From assembly GCA_002491115.1 (NCBI GenBank), contig DKVI01000033.1, forward strand, positions 1-44,297: 44,297 nucleotides of DNA, read 5' to 3'. The stretch is from Lachnospiraceae bacterium UBA7182. Its GTDB lineage: Bacteria; Bacillota; Clostridia; Lachnospirales; Lachnospiraceae. The translations under genes were made by a program, and so were the position numbers. Shown here piece by piece: positions 7,721 to 15,179 of this stretch. Within the stretch, counting starts at the first letter, position 1, and every line of letters begins with the position of its first letter. The notes beneath the pieces were generated by a model, which saw only the letters and a program-made list of their open reading frames with translations, was not told the origin of the DNA and did no database searches.

Positions 7721-8524
7721 TTATAAATCCTCCTTCGGTTGATACTGTGAAAGGATGCCTTCCGCCAGCTTTTTCGCCAGTTTATCCTGATATTCCTCAT
7801 CAATCAGCAGATGGCTTTCGTCCCAGTTGGAAAGAAAGCCGATTTCCACCAGAGCCGCCGGCATCTGCGCATGGCACAGCACTTTATATTCTCCGGTTCT
7901 GGTTCCTCTGTTCATGGTTTCTTCGACATCATCCAGGCTGGCTGAAAGACTCTCCGCCAGTGCTTTGCTTTCTTCACTGGATTCCCGGTGATAGCATTCG
8001 ATGCCCCGCACACCGGCGTCTTCTTCACAGTAATTACAGTGAATACTGACGAAAAAATCGGCCCCTGCGTCGTTGGCAATATTGGCGCGGCCTTCCAGTC
8101 CTACTTTAAAATCATCGTCTCTTGTAAGGAGGACGGATGCGCCTTCCGCTTCCAGCCTATTGGCCAGTTTTTTTACAATGGAAAGGTTAATGTCTTTTTC
8201 CAGTATATCCCCGGCGCAGGTTCCCTGGTCGTAGCCGCCGTGGCCTGCGTCCAGCACCACCAGAGGGGCGTTTTCTTCTGCCGGCTCTTCTGCTGCCGGT
8301 TCTGTCGTGAAAGCCTGAATGACTTTGGCTCCCTGAAATTCCGATTCCTGCGCCTTGGCTCTGCTGTCCAGTAAAAATGCCCCGCCGCTTATGACTGTGA
8401 TCAGCGCCAGGACAATCGATACGGCCATTAATCCCCGCTCGTTCCATCTTCGCATCCTGCGGCGTATATATCTTTTGAATCTGCGCCGGTTTATTGTATT
8501 TCGTCTGTTTTCTCTTCCGTCCAT
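7721..8524 (-). CDS. N-acetylmuramoyl-L-alanine amidase (Amidase_3)
   Basis: This 267-residue protein starts with a very basic cytoplasmic segment (residues 1-31) and one membrane segment (about 31-52), a signal anchor. A linker follows and then an Amidase_3 catalytic domain (about 88-260). The zinc ligands are visible as His95 (DAGHGG), Glu109 (LEKDINL) and His162 (SIHCN), with the catalytic Glu227 in VEIGFLSN. It cuts the bond between MurNAc and L-Ala in peptidoglycan, outside the membrane. Its stop codon directly abuts the start of the transglutaminase-like gene, so the pair is translationally linked and probably acts together on the wall. The start codon has only a weak ribosome binding site (GGGTGG). 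Confidence 0.93.
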   Translation of the reverse strand: MDGRENRRNTINRRRFKRYIRRRMRRWNERGLMAVSIVLALITVISGGAFLLDSRAKAQESEFQGAKVIQAFTTEPAAEEPAEENAPLVVLDAGHGGYDQGTCAGDILEKDINLSIVKKLANRLEAEGASVLLTRDDDFKVGLEGRANIANDAGADFFVSIHCNYCEEDAGVRGIECYHRESSEESKALAESLSASLDDVEETMNRGTRTGEYKVLCHAQMPAALVEIGFLSNWDESHLLIDEEYQDKLAKKLAEGILSQYQPKEDL

Positions 8525-8716
8525 GTTCCACCCTGCTTCATTATTTTTAATATGATTATATATCAGAAGTTGTTCTTAGGTTTCTTAAATTTTATTAAGA
8601 TTATGCATCAAAAATGTATCTTTTCCTTTCTCTAGTATAGTATACTAAGACAAAAGACTTGTCCAGAGCCTTGTGGGATAAATTGTAGATATAAAACGAT
8701 ATTCCTGGTTTTTCCA
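8525..8716. other. Intergenic region with palindromes
   Basis: This AT-rich stretch lies between the divergent amidase and glucitol operons. It holds the inverted repeat TCTTAA-N6-TTAAGA (8583-8588, 8595-8600) and a perfect 7-base-arm palindrome TAGTATA-G-TATACTA (8633-8647). The second could be a regulator site near the minus-strand amidase promoter, since TATACT boxes occur within it on the minus strand. I could not fix a clean -35/-10 pair for the amidase gene. No coding potential is seen. Confidence 0.35.
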
Positions 8717-8768
8717 GGTGTCGGAAAAAAGGCGACCTAACCGGTTTCCGGGGGTCTGAAAAAAGCGG
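8717..8768 (+). promoter_or_regulatory. Direct repeat upstream of the glucitol promoter
   Basis: Two similar 18-base blocks, 8717-8734 and 8751-8768, share the pattern GG-GTC-GAAAAAAG--G and start 34 bases apart, about three helical turns. The second ends two bases before the -35 region of the glucitol promoter. This is a suitable place for an activator such as the PRD-type regulator encoded in the operon. Confidence 0.35.
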
Positions 8769-8770
8769 CA

Positions 8771-8799
8771 TTAAAAAATCAGTGCTTCCCTTCTATAAT
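8771..8799 (+). promoter_or_regulatory. Promoter of the glucitol PTS operon
   Basis: A consensus TATAAT at 8794-8799 is preceded at 17 bases by a poor -35 (TTAAAA, 8771-8776), as expected for an activator-dependent promoter. Transcription would begin near 8806, almost exactly at the first base of the tandem hairpin leader. Confidence 0.55.
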
Positions 8800-8808
8800 A
8801 AAGACCAT

Positions 8809-9006
8809 AAAACAGCGAAATCCCGGACAATGCCAGATTGATTTCAGGACGCAGAGCGGGATGAAATCGATCTAGTGCCCGGCATTGGGAGGGAGTTCGC
8901 GGAACTTAAAACAGCGAAATCCCGGACAATGCCAGAACAATTTCGGGACGCGAAGCGGCATGAAATTGTTCTAGTACCGGCATTGGGAGGGATTGCGCGG
9001 AACTTT
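8809..9006 (+). repeat. Tandem ~99-nt structured leader repeats (5' UTR of srl operon)
   Basis: Two direct repeats (8809-8907 and 8908-9006) are about 85% alike and fill the whole predicted 5' leader up to the ribosome binding site AAAAGGAGG (9007-9015). Each can fold into one long hairpin. P1 is GCGAAATCCC with GGGAGTTCGC (unit 1) or GGGATTGCGC (unit 2). P2 is CAATGCC with GGCATTG in both units. P3 is AGATTGATTTC with GAAATCGATCT (unit 1) or AGAACAATTTC with GAAATTGTTCT (unit 2). Three neighbouring P3 positions differ between units, and all three keep pairing, so the structure rather than the sequence is conserved. It does not match a riboswitch I know. Alternatives are a dispersed palindromic (REP-like) repeat or a large protein-binding DNA element. 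Confidence 0.7.
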
Positions 9007-9024
9007 AAAAGGAGGAAGTTGAAA

Positions 9025-9825
9025 ATGAAACAAGGATGGTTAGGCCTGGAAGATCATGTGGTTGTCGTAACTGGAGGAGCGTCGGGCATCGGTAAGCATG
9101 TGGCGGACACATTGATGGCAGCAGGCGCAAAAGCAGTGGTTGTGGACATGAACGTAAAGACCGGAGATATGCTGGACGGCGCTTATTGTGTGCAGTGTAA
9201 TGTGACGGACCATGAAAGCGTGCAGGCTATGGCAGACGCCGTGGTCGCAAAATTCGGCAGGATTGACGCGCTGGTGAATAACGCGGGTATCAATCTTCCC
9301 AGACTTTTAGTGGATGTGAAAGGAGAAAGACCGGAGTACGAATTAAACGACGCGTCTTTTACCAAAATGTTTGATGTAAACGTCAAAGGCGTATTTCTCT
9401 GTGCTCAGGCGTGCGCGAAACAGATGCTTAAGCAGGGCGGCGGCGTGATCGTCAATATGTCCTCAGAGTCAGGCAAGGAAGGCTCCCAGGGGCAGTCAGC
9501 CTATTCTGCGACCAAAGGCGCGGTGGACAGCTTTACCCGCTCCTGGGCAAAAGAACTGGGGAAATACAACATCCGCGTGCTGGCATGCGCGCCGGGCATC
9601 ATGGAAGCAACCGGGCTTCGTTCCGAAGCTTATAACGACGCGCTGGCTTATACCCGCGGATGTAAACCGGAGGAACTTTCCACGGATTACAGTAAGGTAA
9701 TTCCCATGGGCCGCGACGGCAAACTGGATGAAGTGGGAGACCTGGTGGCATACCTGGTTTCTGACAGGGCGAGCTATATCGCCGGTACAACGATCAATAT
9801 TTCAGGCGGGAAATCCCGCGGATAA
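9025..9825 (+). CDS. srlD: Sorbitol-6-phosphate 2-dehydrogenase (SDR family)
   Basis: This 266-residue short-chain dehydrogenase oxidises sorbitol 6-phosphate to fructose 6-phosphate with NAD in the cytoplasm. The Rossmann motif TGGASGIG is at residues 16-23, Asp41 suggests NAD preference, NNAG is at 85-88, and the catalytic Ser (about 147), Tyr160 and Lys164 (YSATK) are present. I set the start at the ATG at 9025, ten bases after AAAAGGAGG. An in-frame extension back to 8875 runs through the leader repeats and is not believed. The following genes encode the complete glucitol PTS, which fixes the substrate much better than the family alone. It resembles the Firmicutes gutF type. Confidence 0.88.
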   Translation: MKQGWLGLEDHVVVVTGGASGIGKHVADTLMAAGAKAVVVDMNVKTGDMLDGAYCVQCNVTDHESVQAMADAVVAKFGRIDALVNNAGINLPRLLVDVKGERPEYELNDASFTKMFDVNVKGVFLCAQACAKQMLKQGGGVIVNMSSESGKEGSQGQSAYSATKGAVDSFTRSWAKELGKYNIRVLACAPGIMEATGLRSEAYNDALAYTRGCKPEELSTDYSKVIPMGRDGKLDEVGDLVAYLVSDRASYIAGTTINISGGKSRG

Positions 9826-9884
9826 CCATATTTTAAAAGGTGCGCCGATAAAACAGCCGGGGATTTTATAAGGAGGGGGACGCT

Positions 9885-11798
9885 ATGAAAAGTACATTTG
9901 GCGATAATCGCACGGCAGATATCCTGCAGTATTTTGTCAGGACACCGGAAGTTGTACTCAGCACCCTGGCCTCCCGGCTGGATGTCAGCGAACGGACGGT
10001 GCGCAATGATATTCATCAGATCAACAGCGAACTGGAAGGCTGCGCGGCCATCGAGGGCGCGCAGGGCAGATACAGGCTCTGCATCTATGACCAGGAGCGT
10101 TTCCGCACCGTGAGCGCCAGACTGACGGAAACCGACGAATTTCTTAATTCACCCCGCAACCGGATGGATTATGTCTTCGGCAGGCTTATGCGGGCAAAAG
10201 AGACGCTGCTGACCGATGAACTGGCCTATGAAATGAATATAGGACGTACCACGCTTGTAAAAGATCTGAAAAAACTCAGAGAGGAGCTTGCGCCCTATGA
10301 GCTGGAGATTCAGGGAAAGACCAGCAAAGGACTTATACTGACAGGTCAGGAGAGCAGTATCCGGCATTATGTTCTGGAAAATGGTTACAGGCACCTCTAT
10401 GAGAAATATCCGCTGGACCTTGAAATTGTGGAGATGGTTCTAAAGACTTTGTCCGAGCGGTCTTACGAAAAGAGCGTGCAGGATACGTTTTTAAAGTTTT
10501 TAACGGTTATGCTGGATCGTTTTCTGACAGGGCATGCTCTGGGAGAATTGTCCGCCAGGTTTTATAATCTGACAGCCCGGCCGGAATTTGAGGTCATTGA
10601 TCAGTTAATTGAGCGGATCGCAGGGGAACTTCGTATGGAGTTTCCGGTAGAAGAAAAACTGTTTGTGCTGCTTCCCATCATCGGCATGCGTACACCGGCG
10701 GATGTACAGAATATGCAGGCCATTAAGCTGGACGAAAGCATGCGGCCGCTTCTCGACAAGGTGTTCAGTCAGATCCGTCAGGAGATGGACATTCAGATCG
10801 AAAGCCCGGAATTTATCGAAGAGTTTTTGTATCATCTTATGTTTATGATCAACCGGCTGCGTTTTCGTGTGAACCTGAAAAACCCCATGTTGGAGGAACT
10901 GCGCGAAAAATATCCGCTGGCATGGCAGATTGCGGGCGTGGCGGTCAGGGTCGTACAGGATACATATGGACTTACGGTCAGCGAGGAAGAACGCGGATAT
11001 CTGGCTTCTTATTTTGGCGTCTTTCTGGAAGAAAGCGGATTTAAGAAGAACCGGCCGTTTCAGGTGGCGGTAGTCTGCGGCACAGGAAGGGTTACGGCCA
11101 GACTGGTGGCGGCACAGCTTAAAAAAGTGCTGGACAGTTCTGTGGAGCTTACGCTTTTTTCCGATGAAAAAGTCACGCCGGAGCTTTTGGAACCTTACGA
11201 TATCGTCTTTACAACAGTGGAACTTCCCTGTCCCTGCGGCCGGCCGGTGATCCGGATTCACGAGATATTCAATGAACAGGAACTGCGGCATAAGATTGAG
11301 AAGACCAAATACTGGAATCAGCTGGATATTCCGATCATGGATAACAACTGGTTTGTCATGGTAGGACTTCTGGATGAGAGCCGATTCTTTATATTTGAGG
11401 AAAACCAGTCTTATGAGGAGGCGGTATCCTGCATGGCAGAGGCGCTGGCAAGAGACAATCAGGTGGATGAGGGCTTCCTGGAACGCTTACGGGTCAGGGA
11501 ACAGAAAGGGACTATGGTTTTTGACCATGCGGTCGCTATCCCCCACAGTGTGCAGTATGCCAAAGAGAAACTGGTGCTGGCTGTCGGTGTGTTTCCCGTA
11601 CCGATCCGGCATCACGATTACGAGATACGGGTTATATTCCTGATCGGCCTTCCTGAGCAGATATCGGAAGATGACGGGCTTTTGATCCGGATCTATGACG
11701 AGATTATCAGCATTACACAGGACATGGCGTTACTTGACAAGATCACGAAAGCCGACTGCTTTCAGGCACTTCTGCGTGTTCTGTACAGGCAGTCATAA
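9885..11798 (+). CDS. PRD-containing transcription activator of glucitol operon (MtlR/GutR type)
   Basis: This 637-residue regulator has a winged HTH at about 10-60 ('LASRLDVSERTVRNDI') and a second HTH-like region near 100-135. Two PTS regulation domains follow, with conserved-type His217 (PRD1) and His317 (PRD2). Then come an EIIB-like domain with Cys398 (VVCGTG) and an EIIA(Mtl)-like domain with His554 (AIPHS). PTS proteins phosphorylate these domains, so the activator responds to substrate flux and to general PTS state. It is a DNA-binding activator rather than an RNA antiterminator because it has HTH domains in place of a CAT domain. The start is supported by AAGGAGGGGG. It lies inside the operon it probably controls. 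Confidence 0.88.
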   Translation: MKSTFGDNRTADILQYFVRTPEVVLSTLASRLDVSERTVRNDIHQINSELEGCAAIEGAQGRYRLCIYDQERFRTVSARLTETDEFLNSPRNRMDYVFGRLMRAKETLLTDELAYEMNIGRTTLVKDLKKLREELAPYELEIQGKTSKGLILTGQESSIRHYVLENGYRHLYEKYPLDLEIVEMVLKTLSERSYEKSVQDTFLKFLTVMLDRFLTGHALGELSARFYNLTARPEFEVIDQLIERIAGELRMEFPVEEKLFVLLPIIGMRTPADVQNMQAIKLDESMRPLLDKVFSQIRQEMDIQIESPEFIEEFLYHLMFMINRLRFRVNLKNPMLEELREKYPLAWQIAGVAVRVVQDTYGLTVSEEERGYLASYFGVFLEESGFKKNRPFQVAVVCGTGRVTARLVAAQLKKVLDSSVELTLFSDEKVTPELLEPYDIVFTTVELPCPCGRPVIRIHEIFNEQELRHKIEKTKYWNQLDIPIMDNNWFVMVGLLDESRFFIFEENQSYEEAVSCMAEALARDNQVDEGFLERLRVREQKGTMVFDHAVAIPHSVQYAKEKLVLAVGVFPVPIRHHDYEIRVIFLIGLPEQISEDDGLLIRIYDEIISITQDMALLDKITKADCFQALLRVLYRQS

Positions 11799-11828
11799 GA
11801 AACTGCAGGAAGAACGGAGGAAACAAAG

Positions 11829-12272
11829 ATGTTAAAATTAGGACTGATAGTAATGGCGATGTTTGCGCTGCAGGCACTTTTAAGCGCCTTACAGATGCGT
11901 CATTTTTCCAGGGAGTTTATTTCGCTTCGCAGAAAAGGCAAGGTGGCCTGCGGCAGGCAGTCGGGAGGTTTTCATGCAGGCGCGATCGTGATGTTTTTAA
12001 TCGGGGACGACGGCGTGATCCGGGAAGGAAAGATGCTTATGGGCGTGACCTGTTTTGCAAGAGTGCGCACCCTCTCCGGTTTTGAAGGCAAATATGTGGG
12101 CGGTCTGACCGAAGAAGACCTGCCCAGATACGGGAAGAATCTTAAGAAAGCCATTCTGGACGCGCGCAATACATACAATAAATTTATGTCCGGCGAGGTG
12201 ATCCTGGAGCCGCCCTCACCCTTCAGGCGTATGGGGCGCGCGATTACCGGCGTCGGCAAGGCGGCGGGCTGA
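11829..12272 (+). CDS. gutM: Glucitol operon activator GutM
   Basis: This 147-residue GutM family protein has an N-terminal hydrophobic segment (residues 2-20) and a conserved 'MRHFSREFISLRRKGKVACGR' style region. In Enterobacteria GutM (SrlM) is an accessory activator of the glucitol operon. Its biochemical role is not settled, and the N-terminal hydrophobic segment hints at membrane association. It follows the PRD regulator by 30 bases and precedes the PTS permease genes, the standard position in Firmicutes gut operons. The start ATG at 11829 has an AACGGAGG ribosome binding site. Confidence 0.88.
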   Translation: MLKLGLIVMAMFALQALLSALQMRHFSREFISLRRKGKVACGRQSGGFHAGAIVMFLIGDDGVIREGKMLMGVTCFARVRTLSGFEGKYVGGLTEEDLPRYGKNLKKAILDARNTYNKFMSGEVILEPPSPFRRMGRAITGVGKAAG

Positions 12273-12308
12273 AAAGACCGCCGGCAGATGAAGAAAGGTG
12301 GATCATTT

Positions 12309-12863
12309 ATGAATTTTATCGTTAATTTAGCTTCCAACTTTATGAATCTGTTTACCCTTGGAGGCGAACAGTTCTTAAGCTGGGTCAGCGGTATTATACC
12401 TACGATTTTGATGCTTTTGGTACTTATGAACGCGATTATCGCGCTTGCAGGGGAGGAAGCGGTGGCCAGGCTGGCCCGCATCTGTACGGGAAACCCGATC
12501 CTGCGCTATATGGTGCTTCCTTTTGTCAGCGCATTTATGCTGGGTAATCCGATGGCTCTTTCCATGGGCAAGTTTATGCCGGAATTTTACAAACCAAGTT
12601 TCTATGCGTCCGTAACCTATCACTGCCACACCAATAACGGAATCTTTCCGCATATCAATGCGTCGGAGCTGTTTATCTGGCTGGGTATTGCCAACGGCAT
12701 TACCGCTCTGGGACTGGATACGACGCCTCTGGCAGTTCGTTATCTGCTGGTGGGTCTGATCGCGAATCTGATCTCAGGATGGGCCACCGAGTTTACGACA
12801 AAACTGGTGGAAAAGCAGCAGGGTGTGACTTTGAGTCGTGAATTTAAGATTGCAGGGAAATAG
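12309..12863 (+). CDS. srlA: PTS glucitol/sorbitol transporter subunit IIC (EIIC2)
   Basis: This 184-residue integral membrane protein with several hydrophobic helices forms the N-terminal half of the split glucitol permease. Family-typical stretches are 'LMNAIIALAGEEAVARLAR' and 'FMLGNPMALSMGKFMPE'. I chose the ATG at 12309 (MNFIVNLA) because AAAGGTGG lies at the right distance; an upstream ATG in the same frame would place the ribosome binding site inside the gene. It works with the EIIBC and EIIA proteins encoded next to bring in and phosphorylate sorbitol. Confidence 0.92.
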   Translation: MNFIVNLASNFMNLFTLGGEQFLSWVSGIIPTILMLLVLMNAIIALAGEEAVARLARICTGNPILRYMVLPFVSAFMLGNPMALSMGKFMPEFYKPSFYASVTYHCHTNNGIFPHINASELFIWLGIANGITALGLDTTPLAVRYLLVGLIANLISGWATEFTTKLVEKQQGVTLSREFKIAGK

Positions 12864-12878
12864 AGGAGGTAAATCAAA

Positions 12879-13907
12879 ATGGCAGAATATCGTTCAATCC
12901 GTGTGGAAAAAGGTCCCGGCGGTTTCGGCGGCCCGCTTATTATCACGCCGACCGAACAGCGCAATAAAGTAATGTATATCACAGGCGGCGGCGCGGAGCC
13001 GGAATGCCTGCAGAAAATTGTGGAACTGACAGGACTAATTCCTGTCAACGGCTTTAAGACCAACTGTCCGGAAGAGGAACTGGCGCTGGTGATCATCGAC
13101 TGCGGCGGCACGCTGCGCTGCGGCATCTATCCTAAAAAGGGCATCCCCACCATCAATGTGATGCCGGTGGGAAAATCAGGCCCTATGGCTCAGTATATTA
13201 CAGAAAGCATCTATGTATCCGCCGTAACACCCAAGCAGGTCTTTGCCGCGGAAGGCGCGCCTGCACCGGCAGCGGCGAAAGCAGAGCCTGCCGAGACGGA
13301 AGAAAAATCCAAAGCGGAGAGCGGGGCAAAGTTCACCGCCGATATGAAAGTGTCCGAGACACTGGCGAAGCAGGAAAACAAATCTCTGATCACAAAGATC
13401 GGCCTGGGTGCAGGAAAGGTGGTCAACACCTTCTATCAGGCAGCCAGGGACGCGATCCAGACCTGCATCACCACATTGCTCCCGTTCATGGCGTTCGTAT
13501 CCATGCTGATCGGTATCATCAACGGTTCCGGGTTCGGAGACGCGTTCGCATCCGTTCTTACTCCTCTGGCAGGCAATGTATTTGGCCTGGTAGCCCTGGG
13601 CCTGATCTGTTCCATTCCCGGTCTGTCGGCGCTGCTGGGACCCGGCGCAGTCATCGCGCAGATTATCGGTACGCTGGTGGGCGCGGAGATCGGAAAAGGA
13701 AATATCGCGCCGCAGCTGGCGCTTCCGGCACTGTTTGCGATCAACTGCCAGGGCGCATGCGATTTTATCCCCGTGGGTCTTGGGCTGGCGGAAGCAGAGA
13801 CTGAGACAATAGAGGTAGGCGTAGTATCTGTTATGTACTCCCGGTTCCTCACAGGATGGCTGCGCGTAGTGCTGGCATATGCGGCAAGTTTTGGACTGTA
13901 TGCATAA
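12879..13907 (+). CDS. srlE: PTS glucitol/sorbitol transporter subunit IIBC
   Basis: This 342-residue protein has an N-terminal EIIB domain with the phospho-accepting Cys75 in 'IDCGGTLRCGIYPKKGIPT'. An Ala/Pro/Glu-rich linker follows (about 135-155), then a membrane domain (about 180-342) with 'PLAGNVFGLVALGLICSIPG' and 'LPALFAINCQGACDFIPVG'. It takes phosphate from EIIA and passes it to sorbitol during transport. AGAGGAGG directly upstream supports the start. It is 15 bases after the EIIC gene and is read as part of the same operon. Confidence 0.94.
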   Translation: MAEYRSIRVEKGPGGFGGPLIITPTEQRNKVMYITGGGAEPECLQKIVELTGLIPVNGFKTNCPEEELALVIIDCGGTLRCGIYPKKGIPTINVMPVGKSGPMAQYITESIYVSAVTPKQVFAAEGAPAPAAAKAEPAETEEKSKAESGAKFTADMKVSETLAKQENKSLITKIGLGAGKVVNTFYQAARDAIQTCITTLLPFMAFVSMLIGIINGSGFGDAFASVLTPLAGNVFGLVALGLICSIPGLSALLGPGAVIAQIIGTLVGAEIGKGNIAPQLALPALFAINCQGACDFIPVGLGLAEAETETIEVGVVSVMYSRFLTGWLRVVLAYAASFGLYA

Positions 13908-13947
13908 AATTGTCACGATTCAATCAATAGAAGGAGGCTGATCATTT

Positions 13948-14313
13948 ATGAAAGTTATCTATGAAAACAGAGTCAAAGCGCTGGGAAGCTGTGTCAATGA
14001 GTTTCAGGGTGAAAACATGTTCATTATCTTTGGGGACAACGCACCGGAGGAGCTGCGGGATTACTGCTATTCTGTGGATGTGAATCCCATTAACGGTACG
14101 ATCCTTGCAGGCCAGACGCTGGAAGTGGGCGGCAGTTCGTATCGGATTACGGCCGTGGGACCGGAGGCCCCGGTGACACTGGCGGGACTTGGGCACTGCA
14201 CGATCAATTTCAGCGGACAGGATACGGTGGATCTTCCGGGTACCATCTATGTGGAAAATAAACCGATGCCCGAGATCGGAGTCGGGACTGTCATTCGGAT
14301 TGTGGAAGGATAG
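13948..14313 (+). CDS. srlB: PTS glucitol/sorbitol transporter subunit IIA
   Basis: This 121-residue cytoplasmic EIIA of the glucitol family transfers phosphate from HPr to the EIIB domain. The only histidine in the protein is His83, in 'AGLGHCTINF', and is therefore the expected phosphorylation site or its close neighbour. A clear AAGGAGG precedes the start. It is the last gene of the glucitol operon; I see no strong terminator after it, so some read-through into the Crp/Fnr gene at 14383 is possible. Confidence 0.93.
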   Translation: MKVIYENRVKALGSCVNEFQGENMFIIFGDNAPEELRDYCYSVDVNPINGTILAGQTLEVGGSSYRITAVGPEAPVTLAGLGHCTINFSGQDTVDLPGTIYVENKPMPEIGVGTVIRIVEG

Positions 14314-14382
14314 ATATAGAGAAGATCGTGTATTTTGGACGGATCTGTGTTATCATAATAAAAAAGTGAAAGCAGGTGCGTC

Positions 14383-15078
14383 ATGCCGGGGGAGAATCCG
14401 CTGAAACAATACAAGATGTTTGAAAATGTATCCTATAGCACGCTTGACTGGCTGTGGCATACAGGCAGAGTAGAAGAGTTTGAAAAAGGCAGCCTGATCA
14501 TGCGTGCCAGGGAGCCTGTCCGGTCAGTCTGTATTCAGATAACAGGAAAGTCCATGGTCTACAATCTGACCTGTGCGGGGCGGCGCAAGATCATCTTTAT
14601 TTTTGGAAGCGGCGTTCTTCTGAATGAGCATGTACAGAGTTTTCAGCTTACCTCCTGCTATTGTGAGACTATTGAAACAAGCCGGATTCTTGTGATCCCT
14701 GTGTCCTGTTTCCTGCGCGGGATGGAAGATGATTTTACCTTGACGAAAGCGGTGCTTACGATACAGGAGTGGAAAGCCTGGAGATTGTGTCATCAGCTTA
14801 AAAATACCATGGGAAGTATCGGGCTGGAAAAAAAGCTGGCGGCAAAACTCTGGAAGCTTTCCAGAGATTTTGGAAAACGGACATCTGAAGGAATCGAGAT
14901 AGATATCAATATGCCGATTACTTTCCTGGCGGATATTCTGGGAGCGCCCAGAGAGACCACTTCCCGCCTGTGCAATCTGCTGTCAGGTTATGGTCTTATA
15001 AAGCTGGAGAAGAAACGGATTACGATTCTGGACCCAGATCGTATGGCGGTATTTTTTAAGACCGGAAAAATTGAATAA
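14383..15078 (+). CDS. Crp/Fnr-family regulator, probable asr operon regulator
   Basis: This 231-residue protein has an N-terminal cyclic-nucleotide-fold sensor domain and a C-terminal winged HTH. The recognition helix begins 'RETTSRLCNLL' at Arg190-Glu191 and ends with Arg195 in the same register as Crp Arg180, Glu181 and Arg185, which read GTGA half sites. No clear FNR-type N-terminal [4Fe-4S] cysteine cluster is seen; the cysteines are scattered (C50, C64, C92, C94, C110, C136). It lies directly upstream of asrABC, and a GTGA-N6-TCAC palindrome lies between the two. Control of sulfite reduction is therefore the natural inference. The signal it senses is unknown. Confidence 0.85.
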   Translation: MPGENPLKQYKMFENVSYSTLDWLWHTGRVEEFEKGSLIMRAREPVRSVCIQITGKSMVYNLTCAGRRKIIFIFGSGVLLNEHVQSFQLTSCYCETIETSRILVIPVSCFLRGMEDDFTLTKAVLTIQEWKAWRLCHQLKNTMGSIGLEKKLAAKLWKLSRDFGKRTSEGIEIDINMPITFLADILGAPRETTSRLCNLLSGYGLIKLEKKRITILDPDRMAVFFKTGKIE

Positions 15079-15091
15079 AACAGAAAAAAGG

Positions 15092-15119
15092 AAATTCCGT
15101 GATGAACGTCACGGAATTT
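15092..15119. promoter_or_regulatory. Crp/Fnr-type operator palindrome (may double as terminator)
   Basis: A perfect inverted repeat has 11-base arms, AAATTCCGTGA (15092-15102) and TCACGGAATTT (15109-15119), with a 6-base spacer. The inner part is GTGA-N6-TCAC, the Crp-class recognition pattern. Its centre (15105.5) falls 41.5 bases before the predicted asr transcription start, the classic class II activator position. The T run on its right also makes it a possible terminator for the regulator gene. Both uses are compatible. Confidence 0.6.
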
Positions 15120-15131
15120 TTTTCCCGTTCC

Positions 15132-15140
15132 TGATAGAAT
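15132..15140 (+). promoter_or_regulatory. Extended -10 promoter of asrABC
   Basis: TG at 15132-15133, one base, and TAGAAT at 15135-15140 form an extended -10 element. There is no recognisable -35 box; the palindrome at 15092-15119 occupies that place, as expected for an activator-dependent promoter. Confidence 0.5.
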
Positions 15141-15179
15141 ATGCCTAACCAAATAAAAGGATCTAAGAAAGGAGTCGTT

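Noticed and set aside
8575..8600. PhoP-like box (CTTA direct repeats) upstream of the amidase gene
   Set aside because: The spacing between the repeats is 9 and 10 bases rather than 11, and the boxes are too AT-rich to distinguish from background.
8875..9024. In-frame N-terminal extension of the sorbitol-6-phosphate dehydrogenase starting with GTG at 8875
   Set aside because: The 50 extra codons run through the tandem repeats, which are conserved as RNA-like pairing; the canonical fold begins at the ATG at 9025, which has a perfect ribosome binding site.
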